A DNA stretch of 64,000 nucleotides, from positions 799,501 through 863,500 of the forward strand of contig VICG01000003.1 of the NCBI GenBank assembly GCA_008692225.1, given 5' to 3'. This document shows, piece by piece, positions 23,478 to 36,275 of the stretch (the first letter of the stretch is position 1; every line of letters begins with the position of its first letter). The position numbers were made by a program, and so were the translations under genes. The notes under the pieces are model-generated. The model was not told where the DNA came from and did not search any database. It saw only the letters and a program-made list of their open reading frames with translations. Origin of the DNA: Monilinia fructicola (taxonomy: Eukaryota > Ascomycota > Leotiomycetes > Helotiales > Sclerotiniaceae).

Positions 23478-24946
23478 TTTGAGGACCGAGTTGGAAGATT
23501 CGCAACTGCTTGGATTCGTTGGTAAATTTTGGCACTCATTCGTTCATGAATTGAGATTAGAAAACAGTACTGGGCGCAGCAAGCAAGAGCTGCATATGAT
23601 TCTTACGAATAGCGATGGAAATGGGAGTAGCTTAACAAATAGAAGTGGTGCAAAAGTACTTCAAAGTAAATTACATTTTGGGGATCAGATATCAGAGCCT
23701 CTTACCACTGCCACTATCTGAGGGCGGAGGAACATTTCACTAAGATCCATGGATGTGGAAGTGTCGGCGTTTAAATGGCGTCAGTGAGTGTTACCAGGGA
23801 GACACATTCTGAGTCCATCCATTTTCGTACAGATCTCCGCCAGGATGTCAATTAAGGTTTGGATTCTAAATTGAGCACTGGCCAATCATTATATACTTGT
23901 CGATCTTTTTCCATACACCAGCAATCAGATCAGCACCAGAATATAGTTAGCTGGGATGAACCTCATTGGTGGAACTTTGCGAATGAAACCTTCCCAAGGC
24001 TAACTAGGTACCTAGGTATTGGAAATGCTACCGACCTGCTAGGTACTCAAGGTTCCAAACTTGGGCGGTTTGTAAATTCCATCAATACTATGATTTCAAC
24101 TGAAACTCCTATGAGAGGTAAAGTAAATTGAAAGGCAAGGCAAGGTAAGGCAAGGAAGGTAACGGTGGTGAGCTCCAACAGGAGGTCGTGAACTACTAAT
24201 TCTGCTGGGATATTTTAGGTCGTGCGTACATGTCTGAGTTTTCAATAATGATAATAATAATAATATGCTGACTCCTGAATAACTTTTAGCTTTATCAGGA
24301 GAAGGTTCTCCCGAGTCCCCCAGTCGACTAACATTGAGCGACCGAATGGGGAGGATATCATTTTAATTTGTGTGATTTGCAACGCTGGAACATCTAGGGC
24401 GGGAGAGCTGTGGACAAGGATTGTAAATCTGGAGTAAATCCATGATTCCATATGTTTCTGTTTAGCGTGGTCGTGCAATATGAATGATGCAGGGGAGCAG
24501 GCAAAAGAAAGTCCTAAAATTGTTGAAACCTGATGATATATGAGGATTTGCCATGAAAGTTCGTAATCCTGCAATAGTGACGCAAGGTTTAAAAGAACAA
24601 ATACATCTTACTAGTACATACCAACTCCGGCACTCGGGACTCGGGAGTAGATGCTTCGTATTGCTTAAAAATAATTTGCGGAAGAGGGAGTACAAGGCAA
24701 TTATTATTATTATTAGAGTATGATTCAAGGTTGGAAATGAAAAGCTTCAAGGAAGGATAGTTCCACTAGTCAAAATTAGCCGTCGAAATCGCTCCAACTA
24801 AACTTTTCGATGCAAAGTTAAAGTATCACTTAGCCTGGGACTCGAAACATGAAACATACGAGCTATCTCCGCTTGCATGTCTAGTGTCTGGACAGTGACG
24901 AAAACAAGCGGCTGAATTGGTTGTATCCAACCTAGTCTTCAGGTGC
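23478..24946. other. Intergenic region, no gene seen
   Basis: About 1.5 kb with AAT trinucleotide runs (24246-24263 and 24703-24716) and a GGCAA/GGTAA run (24133-24160). A TACCTAGGTA palindrome lies at 24009-24018. Small open frames lack any conserved feature. Confidence 0.55.
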
Positions 24947-26255
24947 TCAGTCTTCGTCAGAGTCTAGTAGCTCAGCTAATTCTGCTTCTTCTTCTGCAGT
25001 CATGAGGCCCTTCTTAGGCTCAATTTTTTCTTCCTTCATGACTCCTTTAGCCTTTTCCTCACTTTCAAGGCGTGCCTTTTCGAGCTCCCCTTTTGTGAGT
25101 CCCCAAATCCTCACAGTGCCGTCGATGCTGATACTGATGACTTGCTTTCCACCTTGAAGGATCGCCAGACCCGTGACTTCCTCATAATGACCATCATAAA
25201 TATGCCACAGTTTGCCAGTAGCCTTGTCCCAAATCTTCACATCTTCATCCCTACCTGCGGTTATGACCCACGTATCGGTGATAGCTACAGCGCGGACATA
25301 ATCCCCATGCCGATATGTCTCTTCTGTGCTCCAATTCTTAGCTCTCGATAAGCATTTGGCCGTACCATCCGCACTCGCAGTCCATAGATCTGTTTCTCCT
25401 TCATCGCCAGCAAATATTACTTGGTAGACACTTGTTTCGTGCTCAAGGATTGTATCCCTAATGGACTTACTATGTGCCGAAACATCTTCAGTAGCGTCGA
25501 GTATTTGAGACGCAGATGATAGGCTGATACGCCATCTTCGAATATGGGGATCACTACTCGAGGAAACGAGAACAATTTCGGTATTCGTAGATCCTTCAGG
25601 GTCCAAAGCGAGGTCTTGTACTGCCATCATGGATTCACTCTTGTCCCGAAGAGTATGCAATCGTTCACCAGTAGTAGTATTCCATACCATGATTTTAGCA
25701 TCGGCGCCACCGGATATTAGACACTTAAAAATGTGTCAGTATGACAATTCAAGAAAGATTGAGGAGAAGCCTACATTGGTTCCTTCAATATTTACACTGA
25801 CAATTGCTTTGACAAAGTCAGAATGGCCTTTAAGCTTCTTGCCGAGGACTTTGGTTTCCCGATCCCAACTCCAAACCTGCTTATCCCAGCATCCTGCAAA
25901 AACTGTATCTCCTCCACGGCCCCCAATAGCTACTGAAGTAACTGGCGCTGTTGGGCCTCTATAAATTGTTGTTGTGTCTTTGGTCTAGGAGAATACTGTT
26001 AGACGGTATCTAGCGAATGGCATAAACTTGAATAGCCATCGTACCTACTTCGACATTGACTTTTCGTACGCAGCCAGCACTTTCCGCGATATATACGCAC
26101 TGCGAAGAAAATGGGTCTGGAATCAAGCTCAAAATCTTTGACTGTAAAACGATGGGGTTTCCATTTTTGTTGCCCGATTTTGCTGCTCTGCGAGCTCTTG
26201 TAGACTCGGATGCATCAGTCTGAAAGAAGTGACCTGGATCTGTTGATCGAGACAT
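24947..26255 (-). CDS. WD40-repeat protein
   Basis: At least three exons. Exon 1 (from ATG 26255, MSRSTDPGHFF) ends KVNVE. An intron with donor GTAGGT leads to TKDTTTIYRG in exon 2, which carries GHSDFVKAI. Exon 3 begins CLISGGADAKIMVWNTTTG. WD signatures recur: VWSWDRET, IMVWNTTTG, IRRWRI, DLWTASADGTAKCL, DVKIWDKATGKLW and TVRIWGLTKGELE, fitting one beta-propeller of about six to seven blades. The C-terminus is a Lys/Glu-rich helix ending AELAELLDSDED. No enzymatic motif is present; a scaffold role is likely. It is transcribed divergently from the Ctf4 homologue with 259 bp between the start codons, so they may share a promoter. The specific orthologue is not recognised. Confidence 0.85.
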
Positions 26256-26392
26256 TGTTAATTGATATTAAAGCTAATACTACCGTTTTTGTTTGGGGAT
26301 TTATGTAGCAAGCAAATATAGTGGGGGTTGTTGTCACACCTGTGGACAGCTTGAATAAGCCCTGGAGACAGGCAATCAATCGGTTAAGAATT

Positions 26393-26398
26393 ACGCGT
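26393..26398. promoter_or_regulatory. MluI cell-cycle box between WD40 and ctf4 genes
   Basis: ACGCGT inside the perfect palindrome TTACGCGTAA (26391-26400), about 117 bp upstream of the ctf4 ATG. ACGCG-containing variants follow (GATACGCGATT ~26417-26427, GTCGCGTATT ~26439-26448). In yeasts ACGCGT is the binding site of MBF, which drives G1/S genes including replication factors. Its presence before a replisome gene fits that logic; binding here is inferred. Confidence 0.55.
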
Positions 26399-26514
26399 AA
26401 AGTGGAAGTCGCGCGGATACGCGATTTCCTTATCAAAGTCGCGTATTCTAACTATCTACATCTACAACTTCAAAATATATCAAAACCCATATTGCCAGCG
26501 ACAACTCCACTCCC

Positions 26515-29149
26515 ATGGCTTCCACAACTCAAATTAATCTGCGGCCCAGACCCGCTCATACCTCTGGACCGACTTATCTATCATATACCCCAGATGGTAC
26601 CAAATTGGTTACAGTTGGTTCAAACAATACAACTCGAGTTTACCAAACTGGATCCGATGGAGAACCTACGAATATCGATGATTGTCAAGAGCAGAATATG
26701 GGAGTTGATTCTACAGTAGGTTTCCAAGTGCCCCTGGCGAGCAACATACTAACTTTGTCCTAAGAATGAGTTTTTCGTTGCTGGTTCCGAAGATGGAACT
26801 GTTAGCAAATATTCCCTAGATACGATGTCATTCGACAAATTCCTTACGCGCTGTACATTACCAGTTCGAGACATTGCGATATCCCCTAATGGAGAATGGT
26901 GTGCCATTGCCAGCGATGAGCTTACTGTTAAAATTGTGAATACAAACAATGTGCACCATATGATGTACCTCAACGAACACGAGAAGCCTGCGAAGCATAT
27001 ATCGTTCGACCCAAGCAACAATTTTATAACCTTATCATGCACGGATGGCATCATATATATATATTCGTTATTAGAGGGCAATGCAAGACTTATGAGGAAA
27101 ATCGATGGAATGATTAGAGCTGTTGAAACGGATGATGAGATTAGCTCGAAAATTGTATGGCACCCGGATGGTAGAGTTTTTGCTGCGCCAACTGCTACAA
27201 GAGATATTCAAGTCATGTCCAAGAATGATTGGGAGAAGCAGCGTGTCTTTGCAAATGGTCATACTGGAGATATTACAGCGTTGGCATGGTCACCAAATGG
27301 AGCAATGCTTGCATCTGCTGGCAAGGATAGAAAGATCTTACTTTGGGAGACCAGGACACAGAAGATCATTGCTACTTATGACTATGCAAATGTTATGGAT
27401 TTGGCCTGGCATCCCACAAACAATTTGCTTTCATTCACGAATTCAGACGGCGAAGTCTACATCTTCCAAGATTTTGTACCCAAGGAGCATGCTCACCTCG
27501 TCAAGTTGGGACGGCAACCAGCCCCATTCATCCATGACCCGTTGTTAGAAATCTCAAATAATGCACGTCGACCTACCACGAATGGTACAAAAGACATACC
27601 TGTTCGAGGCGTCCGACGTGGTTCCTCTGAAAGTCTAGATGATATCCTTGATTCTGATATTATGGGGGAGGAAGATGACTTTGTTGTTGATGATGATGGC
27701 GCTGGATATGCACTGGGATTGAACAGCAACGGTAAGAGACCCGCAGGCGATGTGGATTCTTACGGAGTCTCCAGGAGTAAAAGGCAAGCGCAATCATGGG
27801 AACCACAGTATCATGAATCTTTCCAGCCAGGTAGCACTCCCTGGCGCGGTGACAGAAAGTACCTTTGCCTCAATCTCATTGGATTTGTATGGACTATCGA
27901 ACAAGGTGATTACAATCAAGTCACGGTAGAATTCTACGACCGCGAAACCTACCGCGATTTCCGCTTTACAGATCATTTATTGTATGACAAGGCTTGTCTC
28001 AATGAGAATGGCTCTCTGTATTCTTGCCCTTCCAGTGCAGACCACCCAGCGACTATATTATACCGCCCCCACGAATCCTGGACAAGTGGTACAAACCGTG
28101 TAGAATGGCAAACCAAGCTACCAAAGGGTGAGGAAGTCAGTGCCATTGCACTCAGTGAGTCGTTTGTCACCGTTACTACTACAGCAAATTATGTTCGTAT
28201 ATACACACTGTTTGGTATACCGTTCAGAGTGTATAGACAAAAGAGTAGTCCAATTGTTACTTGCGCGAGTTGGAGAGATTATGTTCTTACTTTGGGGAAT
28301 GGCCCTGTGGGTGCGGATGGCAATACAAAGTTGTTGTATACCATACAGAACATCAAACGAGACGAAATTTGCCAAAATGAAGATGTGGTGGCTTTGCCAG
28401 ATGGGGAAACCATTAAGAGCGTATTCTTTTCAGACAATGGGGTGAGTCGTTCTGAATCAAAGGATTTTGTCCACTTCATTAAACTGAGCGCATAGGATCC
28501 GTGCATTTACGATTCAACCGGGACACTTCTCACTCTTGTGCACTGGCGTGAACCATCCCAGGCAACCTGGGTCCCTCTTCTCGACACCAAACTTCTCTCT
28601 CGTCTTGCCAGTGGGCGTAAGACGGAAACTTACTTTCCCGTAGCGGTTTCCGAAAATAAATTCCACTGCATCATCTTGAAAGGTGGTGATAAATACCCCT
28701 ATTTCCCACGTCCTCTGCTCAGCGAGTTTGATTTCCAAATACCCATCTCCTCACAGTCGAAGCTTGACAACGGGGACGATAATGACGATGAACCCTTTGG
28801 CGAAGACGAGATGAAGAAACTAGAAGGAGAATTTGTCCTCAAGAGTATTCTTGCAACGCTAAAGTCGGATCTTGTCAAGTCTACGGCAAGCACACAAGCA
28901 GAACGAACGGAGCTATCAATGATGGATGTAGAGATTGACAAGACCCTGTTAAGGATGATGATGGCAGAATGTATTGAAGGAGAGGAACGTGGTATGCGGG
29001 CATTGGAGATGGTGCAGTTAATGAAGGATAGGACAGGAAGAATGATCGAGGCAGCGGGCAAGATAGCAGATAAGTACGACAGGGTGATATTAGGAGAAAA
29101 GATAAGGGAACTGGGCGAGGAGAGACTATTGGAGATGGATGAAGATTAA
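26515..29149 (+). CDS. ctf4: Ctf4/Mcl1 replisome hub (WDHD1 family)
   Basis: Three exons with introns 26716-26764 and 28442-28495 give a clean 843-codon frame. The N-terminal WD40 propeller (residues ~1-330) includes YLSYTPDGTKLVTVGSN, FFVAGSEDGTVSKY, IAISPNGEW and GHTGDITALAWSPNGAMLAS. An acidic linker follows (DDILDSDIMGEEDDF, then KRPAGD). The second, SepB/Mcl1-type propeller starts near ESFQPGSTPW and contains DRKYLCLNLIGFVW, IYTLFGIPFRVYRQ and VHWREPSQATWVPLLDT. A helical C-terminus ends LLEMDED. Length and order match fungal Mcl1/Ctf4, which trimerises and links the CMG helicase to polymerase alpha and to cohesion factors. There is no HMG box as in animal WDHD1. The start at 26515 precedes the first propeller strand directly. 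No frame break is seen. Confidence 0.93.
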
Positions 29150-30887
29150 AACAGTAATGTGTTTATGAATGCATCATGAGATGACGTTGTATAACTTTCA
29201 GGGCATGGAGTGGTTTGGGTATCTAAGCGGCCTGATGGATATATGCACCTTTGATACCTCTGATTAGGAAACCAAATTCTATTTTGATCACATCATATCA
29301 AAATTCGGTCTAGTATCAAAGGTAACGACGGGCCAGACTTTGAGTGATTCAAAGGTACTCTGAATCTTTCACACCTCTGGACCATTTGAAGGCCATCATA
29401 CAAGATCCGCGATAACACTTTCATTATTCCTCCAGAGATATCCTCATGCATAAAGCCCCATCACAGCGACTGTGGACTTGTGAAGGCTCTAAGGTGGAGT
29501 TTATGTGCGGAAGTGGGAACTGCCAACAACAAGATGGGGTTGATCAATATATTGGTGATCTGGTATTGGATCGACTCGACCTTTCATAACAAGACAACAA
29601 AGCATGAGAGAAAAAAAAATTCACTTCTCGAATATGGAAAGGTATCCGAGTGTATGTAGTACTTACTGTATGTACATTGTACAGTACGTTTATGTAGGGG
29701 AAGAGAATTTTTTGGAGGAAACTTGCATTAGAACAAAAGTCGTTATGGGTGGATGGATGGAAGGATGGATGGAGGGAGGGAGGGAAGGAGAATGATGGAA
29801 TAATAATCCACTTTTTTTTTCATTCATTAGATAGGTGCAGAGTACAGTACGTACCTCCTAGGTACTTACACCTACTGTACCTACTTCAATGACGATGTCT
29901 TTGTTTTTGCACAGTACTTTTGTACTTTTGTACTCTTGTACTTTTGTGCTTTTATCCTGTCGCACTCGAATAATTAAATAATTAATTACTTAATCAATCA
30001 ATTGAAAAGGATAATTACCGACCTAGGTAGGTAGGATCAGATCTGATCTCATCTGATTCACGTGATGCTGATCCTATCAGATGAGATAAGAGGAGGGGTA
30101 TGTGTGAAATTTCTACCATACTGCTGCTACTGTACTTGTAGGTCGGAGGGTATAATCTACCTACCTGTCTGATTCTCCCCAGTACCGCCCTCCTGCTTTC
30201 CTATGTGTCTTACTAATCATCATCAATGTTATTGTAAATGGTTGAAGGCGAAAACGGATTATCATTATTACTCGAGTGTTTTATTTTATTGATTGTGTTG
30301 TATTGTATTGTATTGTATTGTATTCTTTTGGACTTGATTGGATTGGATTGGATTTTGACTGTGGCGCATCAAAGCCACACCATCTACACACTAGTACTGT
30401 GCCTCCTGTACTACCTACCATCCATACATGCTCCGTCCGTACTGTTAAGGTTGTGTTATGTGGCTGGAACCGATTCTTTTCACATCGATGCATGGGCATT
30501 ACCTTGGTAAATTATAGAAAATGAAGTAGAAGTGAACCCGGGAAAGAAGTAAATAAAATCTCCAGTTCCAGCTATTTCCCACCCTCCCAAATAGCTACAA
30601 ATTTCTCTGATTTCTCTGCTGTCGGGTTTTGATCTCCCAAATCCCAAGATAATTCTTCCCAAATCCTCTTTCTGATTATACATATTTATTTACCATCACG
30701 CGCCAGTTGTTTTCCGTGTTTTGGTTAAATCAGATATCCATCTCTCTCTCGCGCTCTCTCTCTCTCCCTCTCCCTCTCGTTCTTGTCTTGTGATCGTCAA
30801 CATCAACCGCCATTTCTCAAAATCCTAGCTTCGACTTCTTCCCCATCTAGGAATCTCTTGGGCACCCGACCCCTCAACAACATCACA
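29150..30887. other. Intergenic region and promoter/leader of dnm1
   Basis: About 1.7 kb with no gene. It carries GGATGGATGGA runs (~29748-29785), TGTACTTTTGTACT repeats (~29916-29950), a GACCTAGGTAGGTAGG element (~30020) and a TATTG pentamer tract (30296-30324). A pyrimidine tract of TCTCTC/CCCTCT (30739-30780) lies about 110 bp before the dnm1 ATG, a common feature of highly expressed fungal promoters. Confidence 0.55.
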
Positions 30888-33502
30888 ATGGCTGCTCTCG
30901 GTGAAGATTTGCTTGGAATAGTCAATAAACTTCAAGATCTCGTCTTCAACACCATCGGCAATGATAGCTTGGACCTGCCACAAATTGTACAGTACTTTTT
31001 TCAACGACCGACAAAACTTGGCACTGATATCATTTCTAGGTAGTCGTGGGCTCCCAATCGTCCGGAAAATCCTCTGTACTCGAGAACATTGTCGGTCGAG
31101 ATTTCCTTCCCCGTGGCAGCGGAATCGTTACTCGCAGACCCCTCATTCTGCAGCTCATCAACGTACCATCAGAAGAAGAAGATGCACCAGAAGCGCATAC
31201 CGCAGCTAGTGTAGCTACACAACCAGAATGGGCCGAGTTTCACCACATCCCCAACCGCAGATTTACAGAATTCCAAGATGTGAAGAGGGAAATTGAGAAC
31301 GAAACGGCTAGAATAGCGGGAAACAACAAGGGAATCAATAGATCACCCATCAACCTGAAGATTTATTCGCCGCATGTTCTGAGCTTGACATTGGTTGATC
31401 TGCCAGGTCTAACAAAGGTAACTTACTAACATTCTACGTATTGGAGGAAGAAGGGGTTTTGACTTTTTGCAGGTTCCTATTGGAGATCAACCCACAGATA
31501 TCGAAAAGCAGACCCGAAATCTGATATCGGAATATATTGCGAAGCCAAACAGTATCATCTTGGCCGTCTCTCCTGCAAACGTCGATATCGTGAACTCGGA
31601 GGCATTAAAACTTGCGAGACATGTCGATCCTCTTGGCCGACGAACTATCGGGGTTCTCACAAAGATAGACCTTATGGACCATGGTACAAACGCTATGGAT
31701 ATTCTTTCCGGCAGGGTCTACCCTCTTAAGTTGGGATTCATCGGTGTTGTCAATCGGTCACAACAAGATATTCAGGGCAACAAGACCCTTTCCGAGGCAT
31801 TGAAGTCAGAGGCGGACTTTTTCAAGCACCACCCTGCCTACAGAAATATGGCAAACCGATGCGGAACTCAATTCCTGGCGAAAAGTCTCAACACCACTTT
31901 GATGGCACATATCCGCGAAAGATTGCCTGATATCAAAGCTCGGTTGAATACTCTCATGGGTCAGACACAACAGGAGCTTGCTAGTTATGGAGATATGCAT
32001 TTCAGCGGCAAGGAGCATAAGGGAGCCTTAATTTTGCAGTTAATGACTAGATTCGCATCGTCCTTCATCGCATCCATTGATGGTACCTCGACGGAGATCT
32101 CGACCAAAGAGTTATGTGGAGGAGCCAGGATATATTATATTTTCAATTCTGTCTTCGGAAATTCATTAGAGACTATAGATCCAACAACCAATCTTTCCGC
32201 TCTAGATATTCGAACCGCCATCCGAAACTCGACCGGTCCACGACCTAGTCTATTTGTGCCCGAGCTCGCATTCGATCTTTTGGTCAAGCCACAAATCAAG
32301 TTACTGGAAGTTCCCAGTCAAAGATGTGTAGAACTTGTCTACGAGGAACTCATCAAGATATGCCATACATGTGGCTCAACTGAACTCACCAGGTTTCCTA
32401 GACTCCAGACTAAGCTTATCGAGGTTGTTTCTGACCTATTGCGAGAGCGTCTGGGTCCTGCATCTCAATACGTGGAATCTCTTATCTCTATTCAAAGGGC
32501 ATACATCAACACAAATCATCCCAATTTCCTGGGCGCAGCTACAGCGATGAGTAATGTGGTATCCAACAAACAAGAAAAGGAGAGAAGGAAACTGATCCAA
32601 GAAGAAAAGGAAAGGAAAGAGCAGAGACGCAAAAAGGAACTTGAAGCTACGAATGGAGGTGAAACACCAGAAGAAGGAGAAGACGCTGTTCCGGAGAAGC
32701 TTGAAAACTTACCACATCGAAAACACCTTCAAAAAACCTCTCGAAGCATGTCACCTGCAATTCGCGAGAACGGTACAAGCGCCATGGTATCTTCGATGAA
32801 TGGCCTACGCGGAGGATCGCCACCCAGGTTCAACGGTCAAGCAACTGGTGGTGCCCGCGATTCGTTCTTGAATTACTTCTTTGGCAAAGACGGCGGCTTA
32901 CCAGGTGGAACCGGCTTTCCACAAGCAGCTTCATCTGCCCAATTGATGGGAAATCCTAACCTTGGCAGGCACGTGAGCCAAAGCGCAGAACCAAGCATCA
33001 CACAGAGTATCAGGCGGCAGGAAGAACGTCCCGTACCGAGAACGCCGGCCCAACAGGCTCGAGAAGATGACTATGAGCTTGGTCGCGCACAGAGAGATTA
33101 CAATTATGATTCCCCCTTCGTAAGCTTTCCAATCCTAACCCATTCTTTCTCCATAAATATAGAAATCAAACTCACAGCTATACTCAGGGTAATAACGCCG
33201 AGCCGGCACTCACGGACCGCGAAGCTATGGAGACTGAACTCATCCGCGCTCTCATTTCTTCCTACTTCAACATCGTCCGCGAATCAATAGCAGACCAAGT
33301 CCCCAAAGCGGTCATGCATTTGCTAGTCAATCATTCCAAAGACGTAGTTCAAAACAGACTAGTTAGTGAACTGTATCGCGAAGACTTATTTGGCGAATTG
33401 CTCTACGAAGATGATGCCGTCAAGAATGAAAGAGAGAAATGCGAGAAATTGTTGAGGACATACAAGGAAGCTGCGAAGATTGTAGGAGAGGTGGGGATTT
33501 AA
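30888..33502 (+). CDS. dnm1: Dynamin-related GTPase Dnm1 (organelle fission)
   Basis: Four exons with introns 30987-31039, 31418-31472 and 33120-33187 give 812 residues. GTPase motifs are intact: G1 [10 protein letters not shown]2 around IVTRRP, G3 DLPGL, G4 TKIDLMD. They are followed by the dynamin middle domain ([24 protein letters not shown]). A Lys/Glu-rich, Ser-rich variable insert (residues ~550-700) contains [10 protein letters not shown], characteristic of Dnm1 rather than the shorter Vps1. The GTPase effector domain closes the protein ([21 protein letters not shown] to IVGEVGI). Dnm1 forms rings that sever mitochondria and peroxisomes after recruitment by Fis1. The third intron falls at the junction of the insert and the effector domain. 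The frame is undamaged. Confidence 0.94.
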
Positions 33503-35384
33503 GGGGCATCTGGGAGGTAACATGGAAAGATGGAAACAAAAATGGATTTAGATGGATGTGACGATGACACGCAATGCAATTTCATGACCTGTTCATGATG
33601 GTTCGTGGGTGGGCATAAACGGAAAGGTGATGGGACGGGTGATGAACGGGGTTGGTGATGGACGTGAAAGAAAAAACGAGTCCGAGGCTAAAACTTGTAG
33701 ATTATGCAGCTCCAACCTTTCCTGCACTGTACGCTTCACCTGTAGGAACTGGTGGAACGAAGAACGAACTGTGATTTTTCCTCTCCATCCGCAGAGCATC
33801 ATCAACATCTGTACCATCTGAGACCCGCCAAGGCCACTCTTGGAATCACTCATTGTACCCATCCACACCAGCCATCATCTCAGGGGCCTTGCACATCCCG
33901 GCGTGCCGGCATCAGGTATACACAGCAAGCAGATAGTAGACGGCGCGCGCATCAATTGATACTTACTTTACTCCTTTTTTGATGATGGATTCTTTTAGAT
34001 TGAGTCTGTGGTTTGATCTTATCTGATCTTATTTGATTTTATCTGATCTTATTTGATCTGACGTTTTTGATGTGCTTGCTCTAGGTTATATAATTCCATG
34101 TGATGTGATGCTATGTGGCATAATCGACGCAATATGCATGGACGATTCCGAATCTTTAAAAACAAACGCTGGGTGACGGATGTATAGGCTGGATTTTTCT
34201 TTTCTTTTTTTTTTCTTTTTAACTTTGGCGCCTCCGGCTCGGGGGAGGGGGTAGATGGTGATGGTGATGGTGATGGTGAATTTTCTCATGATATGTCGCC
34301 GTTTCCTTGTGTTCTGCTCTCTCTGGGTGTTTATTTATTTATCGTCTCTCTATCGTCTATCTACTCGAGTATTGTCTATCTATCTACTCGAGTATTGTAC
34401 ATCTATCTACTGACTGCAAGTATCAAGTACAAAGGAGAAGCGATTCGGGTTTTGGGTTTTGTAGCGGAGACCTTGAGGGAGGTCTGGGATTGTTTGGTTT
34501 GGTTTGATGCGTGGAGGTCTGATGGGATGAGGGGAAGAGGGGAAGTGACGTGATTGGCGGCGGGGACGGTGACTGAAGATTGGGGGTTGGGGATTGGGGA
34601 ATAGATATTTGTACCTAGTGATTCGTGCTCGGACAATGGGATACTATTGAACAAGACATCATCAGATGGAGGTTTGTGGGGACGAGAGGGGGGAGAAGCG
34701 AGATAGGGGAGAAGGCGGGGGGGGCGGGGGAAGAGAGGCGAGGTGTGTGAGGTGATCTGGATTGAAAATAATCTTGGAATGGCTATATCCATATATTTGG
34801 AATGAGAGAATGAGGAAGAGGAACTGGTGAGTGGTGAATCTAGCGGGGAATACTAGAAATCGAGAAATATATCACAGCCACAGTCACATAATCATGGTCA
34901 AAATCGAGTCTTGGTAATTGTAGGTTAGTGAGCTGTAAATTTATATATCTAGTACAGAGGCCCGCACGCGGAATGTAGCAAAGCCCTTGAGAAAATACGA
35001 GTAGAAAATCCATTGAAAGATGATACATCCCCGATCTTGAAAATTGCGGAAAATTCAAAACGCCACCGCATCAATCCATGGATAGAAAGGAGACTTCATA
35101 AGTGATGAATCATAATCAACCTGGAAATGCAGAATCTTCGTAAAACCATAAATAACAGCCATGTGATATCTTGAGTCATCATCGTTGAGAAATTTCAGTC
35201 GTTGTCTGCCACGTAGCAAAAGCTCTTACATGAAACAGAGATTCTCCCTTAACTAAATGTATTGCAAGAGAACCTAGGAAGCCTGTTAGTCGCGATGGAT
35301 AACCAAAATAAAAAATTGGCCCATACCTCAGGTCAGACCGTAGCACATGTAGTAGCAGAGTTAAAGCTTCTGCGGGTGACACTT
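33503..35384. other. Intergenic region with simple repeats
   Basis: Nearly 1.9 kb between convergent genes, without a supported gene. Tandem TCTGATCTTATTTGAT-like units lie at ~34013-34062, GGTGAT hexamers at ~34255-34278, and TATCTACTCGAGTATTGT duplicated units at ~34357-34405. GC-rich GGGGCGGGGG runs occur near 34720-34732. Confidence 0.55.
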
Positions 35385-36275
35385 CTAAATATCACGGCCC
35401 CATTCAAGGTCCTTGTAGCCACCATACGCGACACTGAAGTATGAATTCTCCGAACGGTCAAGAAGTTCGAGACGTAACTCAATGGTCTTCTCCTTGATGC
35501 GCTAGATAGGGTCAGCTGCATGTCAATGAGTTGTGATGATGGATTGCGAACTCACATGACGGCAAAGTTCTGGAAATCGCATGAGCAAGAAAGATGTGAT
35601 CTGGCGAGTGGTGTACCGTGGTTGAACTACCTCTTGTCTTGGAATCTTGCCATCCTTCAATGGAGCATGTGTGGATAAATAAGCGATGCACCTATCATGT
35701 TTATCGGACCATCCTGATGGGAGACCACAACTTGGGACGCTCTTGTTTACAAGCTCTGGACCAGGAGCACGATAATGTGTGAGTAAATTATAGGTCTTGT
35801 CCTAAGTAGATAAACCGTAAGCCTCAATCACTATCAAAATAAACGAGTCTTGTGCTTACTTCGGTTGGTGGTAAAGTAAGACCTGGGCCAAGGCTCATGG
35901 CAGGGTTTTGCAAGAGTCTCTCGCGGGCTTCACCAGCACTAGCTCCATTATAGGTCGCTGTAAGAGCACGTCGACGATCTTCGGACAAGACAGCAGCTTC
36001 TTCTGCTGCTGTTTCTGCTGCTGATGCCGCGGCACGTTGTTTTCTTCTGCTGACAGGACGGGGGGGAGTACCATTCTCATTTTCTAGGACATGTTAGATA
36101 TTGACTCGCTTGTGTGTTCAGAGCTCGAATATGAAATAGAGTATTGAGATACTGGTATGATTGGGTTGTAGCAAATACTCACGGTCAAAGGGCGACATCT
36201 GTCTCAACATTAGCAGTTTTCGGATACCTACGTCAAGAATAGAAATTGACATACCGGCATCATTACTTGCGTCAT
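35385..36275 (-). CDS. Unknown fungal protein with predicted micro-exon
   Basis: Assembled by splicing, about 207 residues. Exon 1 encodes MTQVMMP (36255-36275). A 16-nt micro-exon (36183-36198, MSPFD plus one base) follows, then an Arg/Ala/Glu-rich helix (PVSRRKQRAAASAAETAAEE). Next come ERLLQNPAMSLGPGLTLPPTE, an exon DKTYNLLTHYRAPGPEL...RYTTRQITSFLLMRFPELCRH, and a last exon RIKEKTIELRLELLDRSE ending WGRDI at 35385. Introns have GTAAGC...TTAG, GTGAGT...CTAG and GTATGT...ACAG ends and keep the frame. The protein is soluble, with no signal peptide or membrane segment. I do not recognise a family. The continuous frame across four introns with unbiased sequence supports a real gene. Translation could also begin at the micro-exon ATG (36198). 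Confidence 0.65.
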
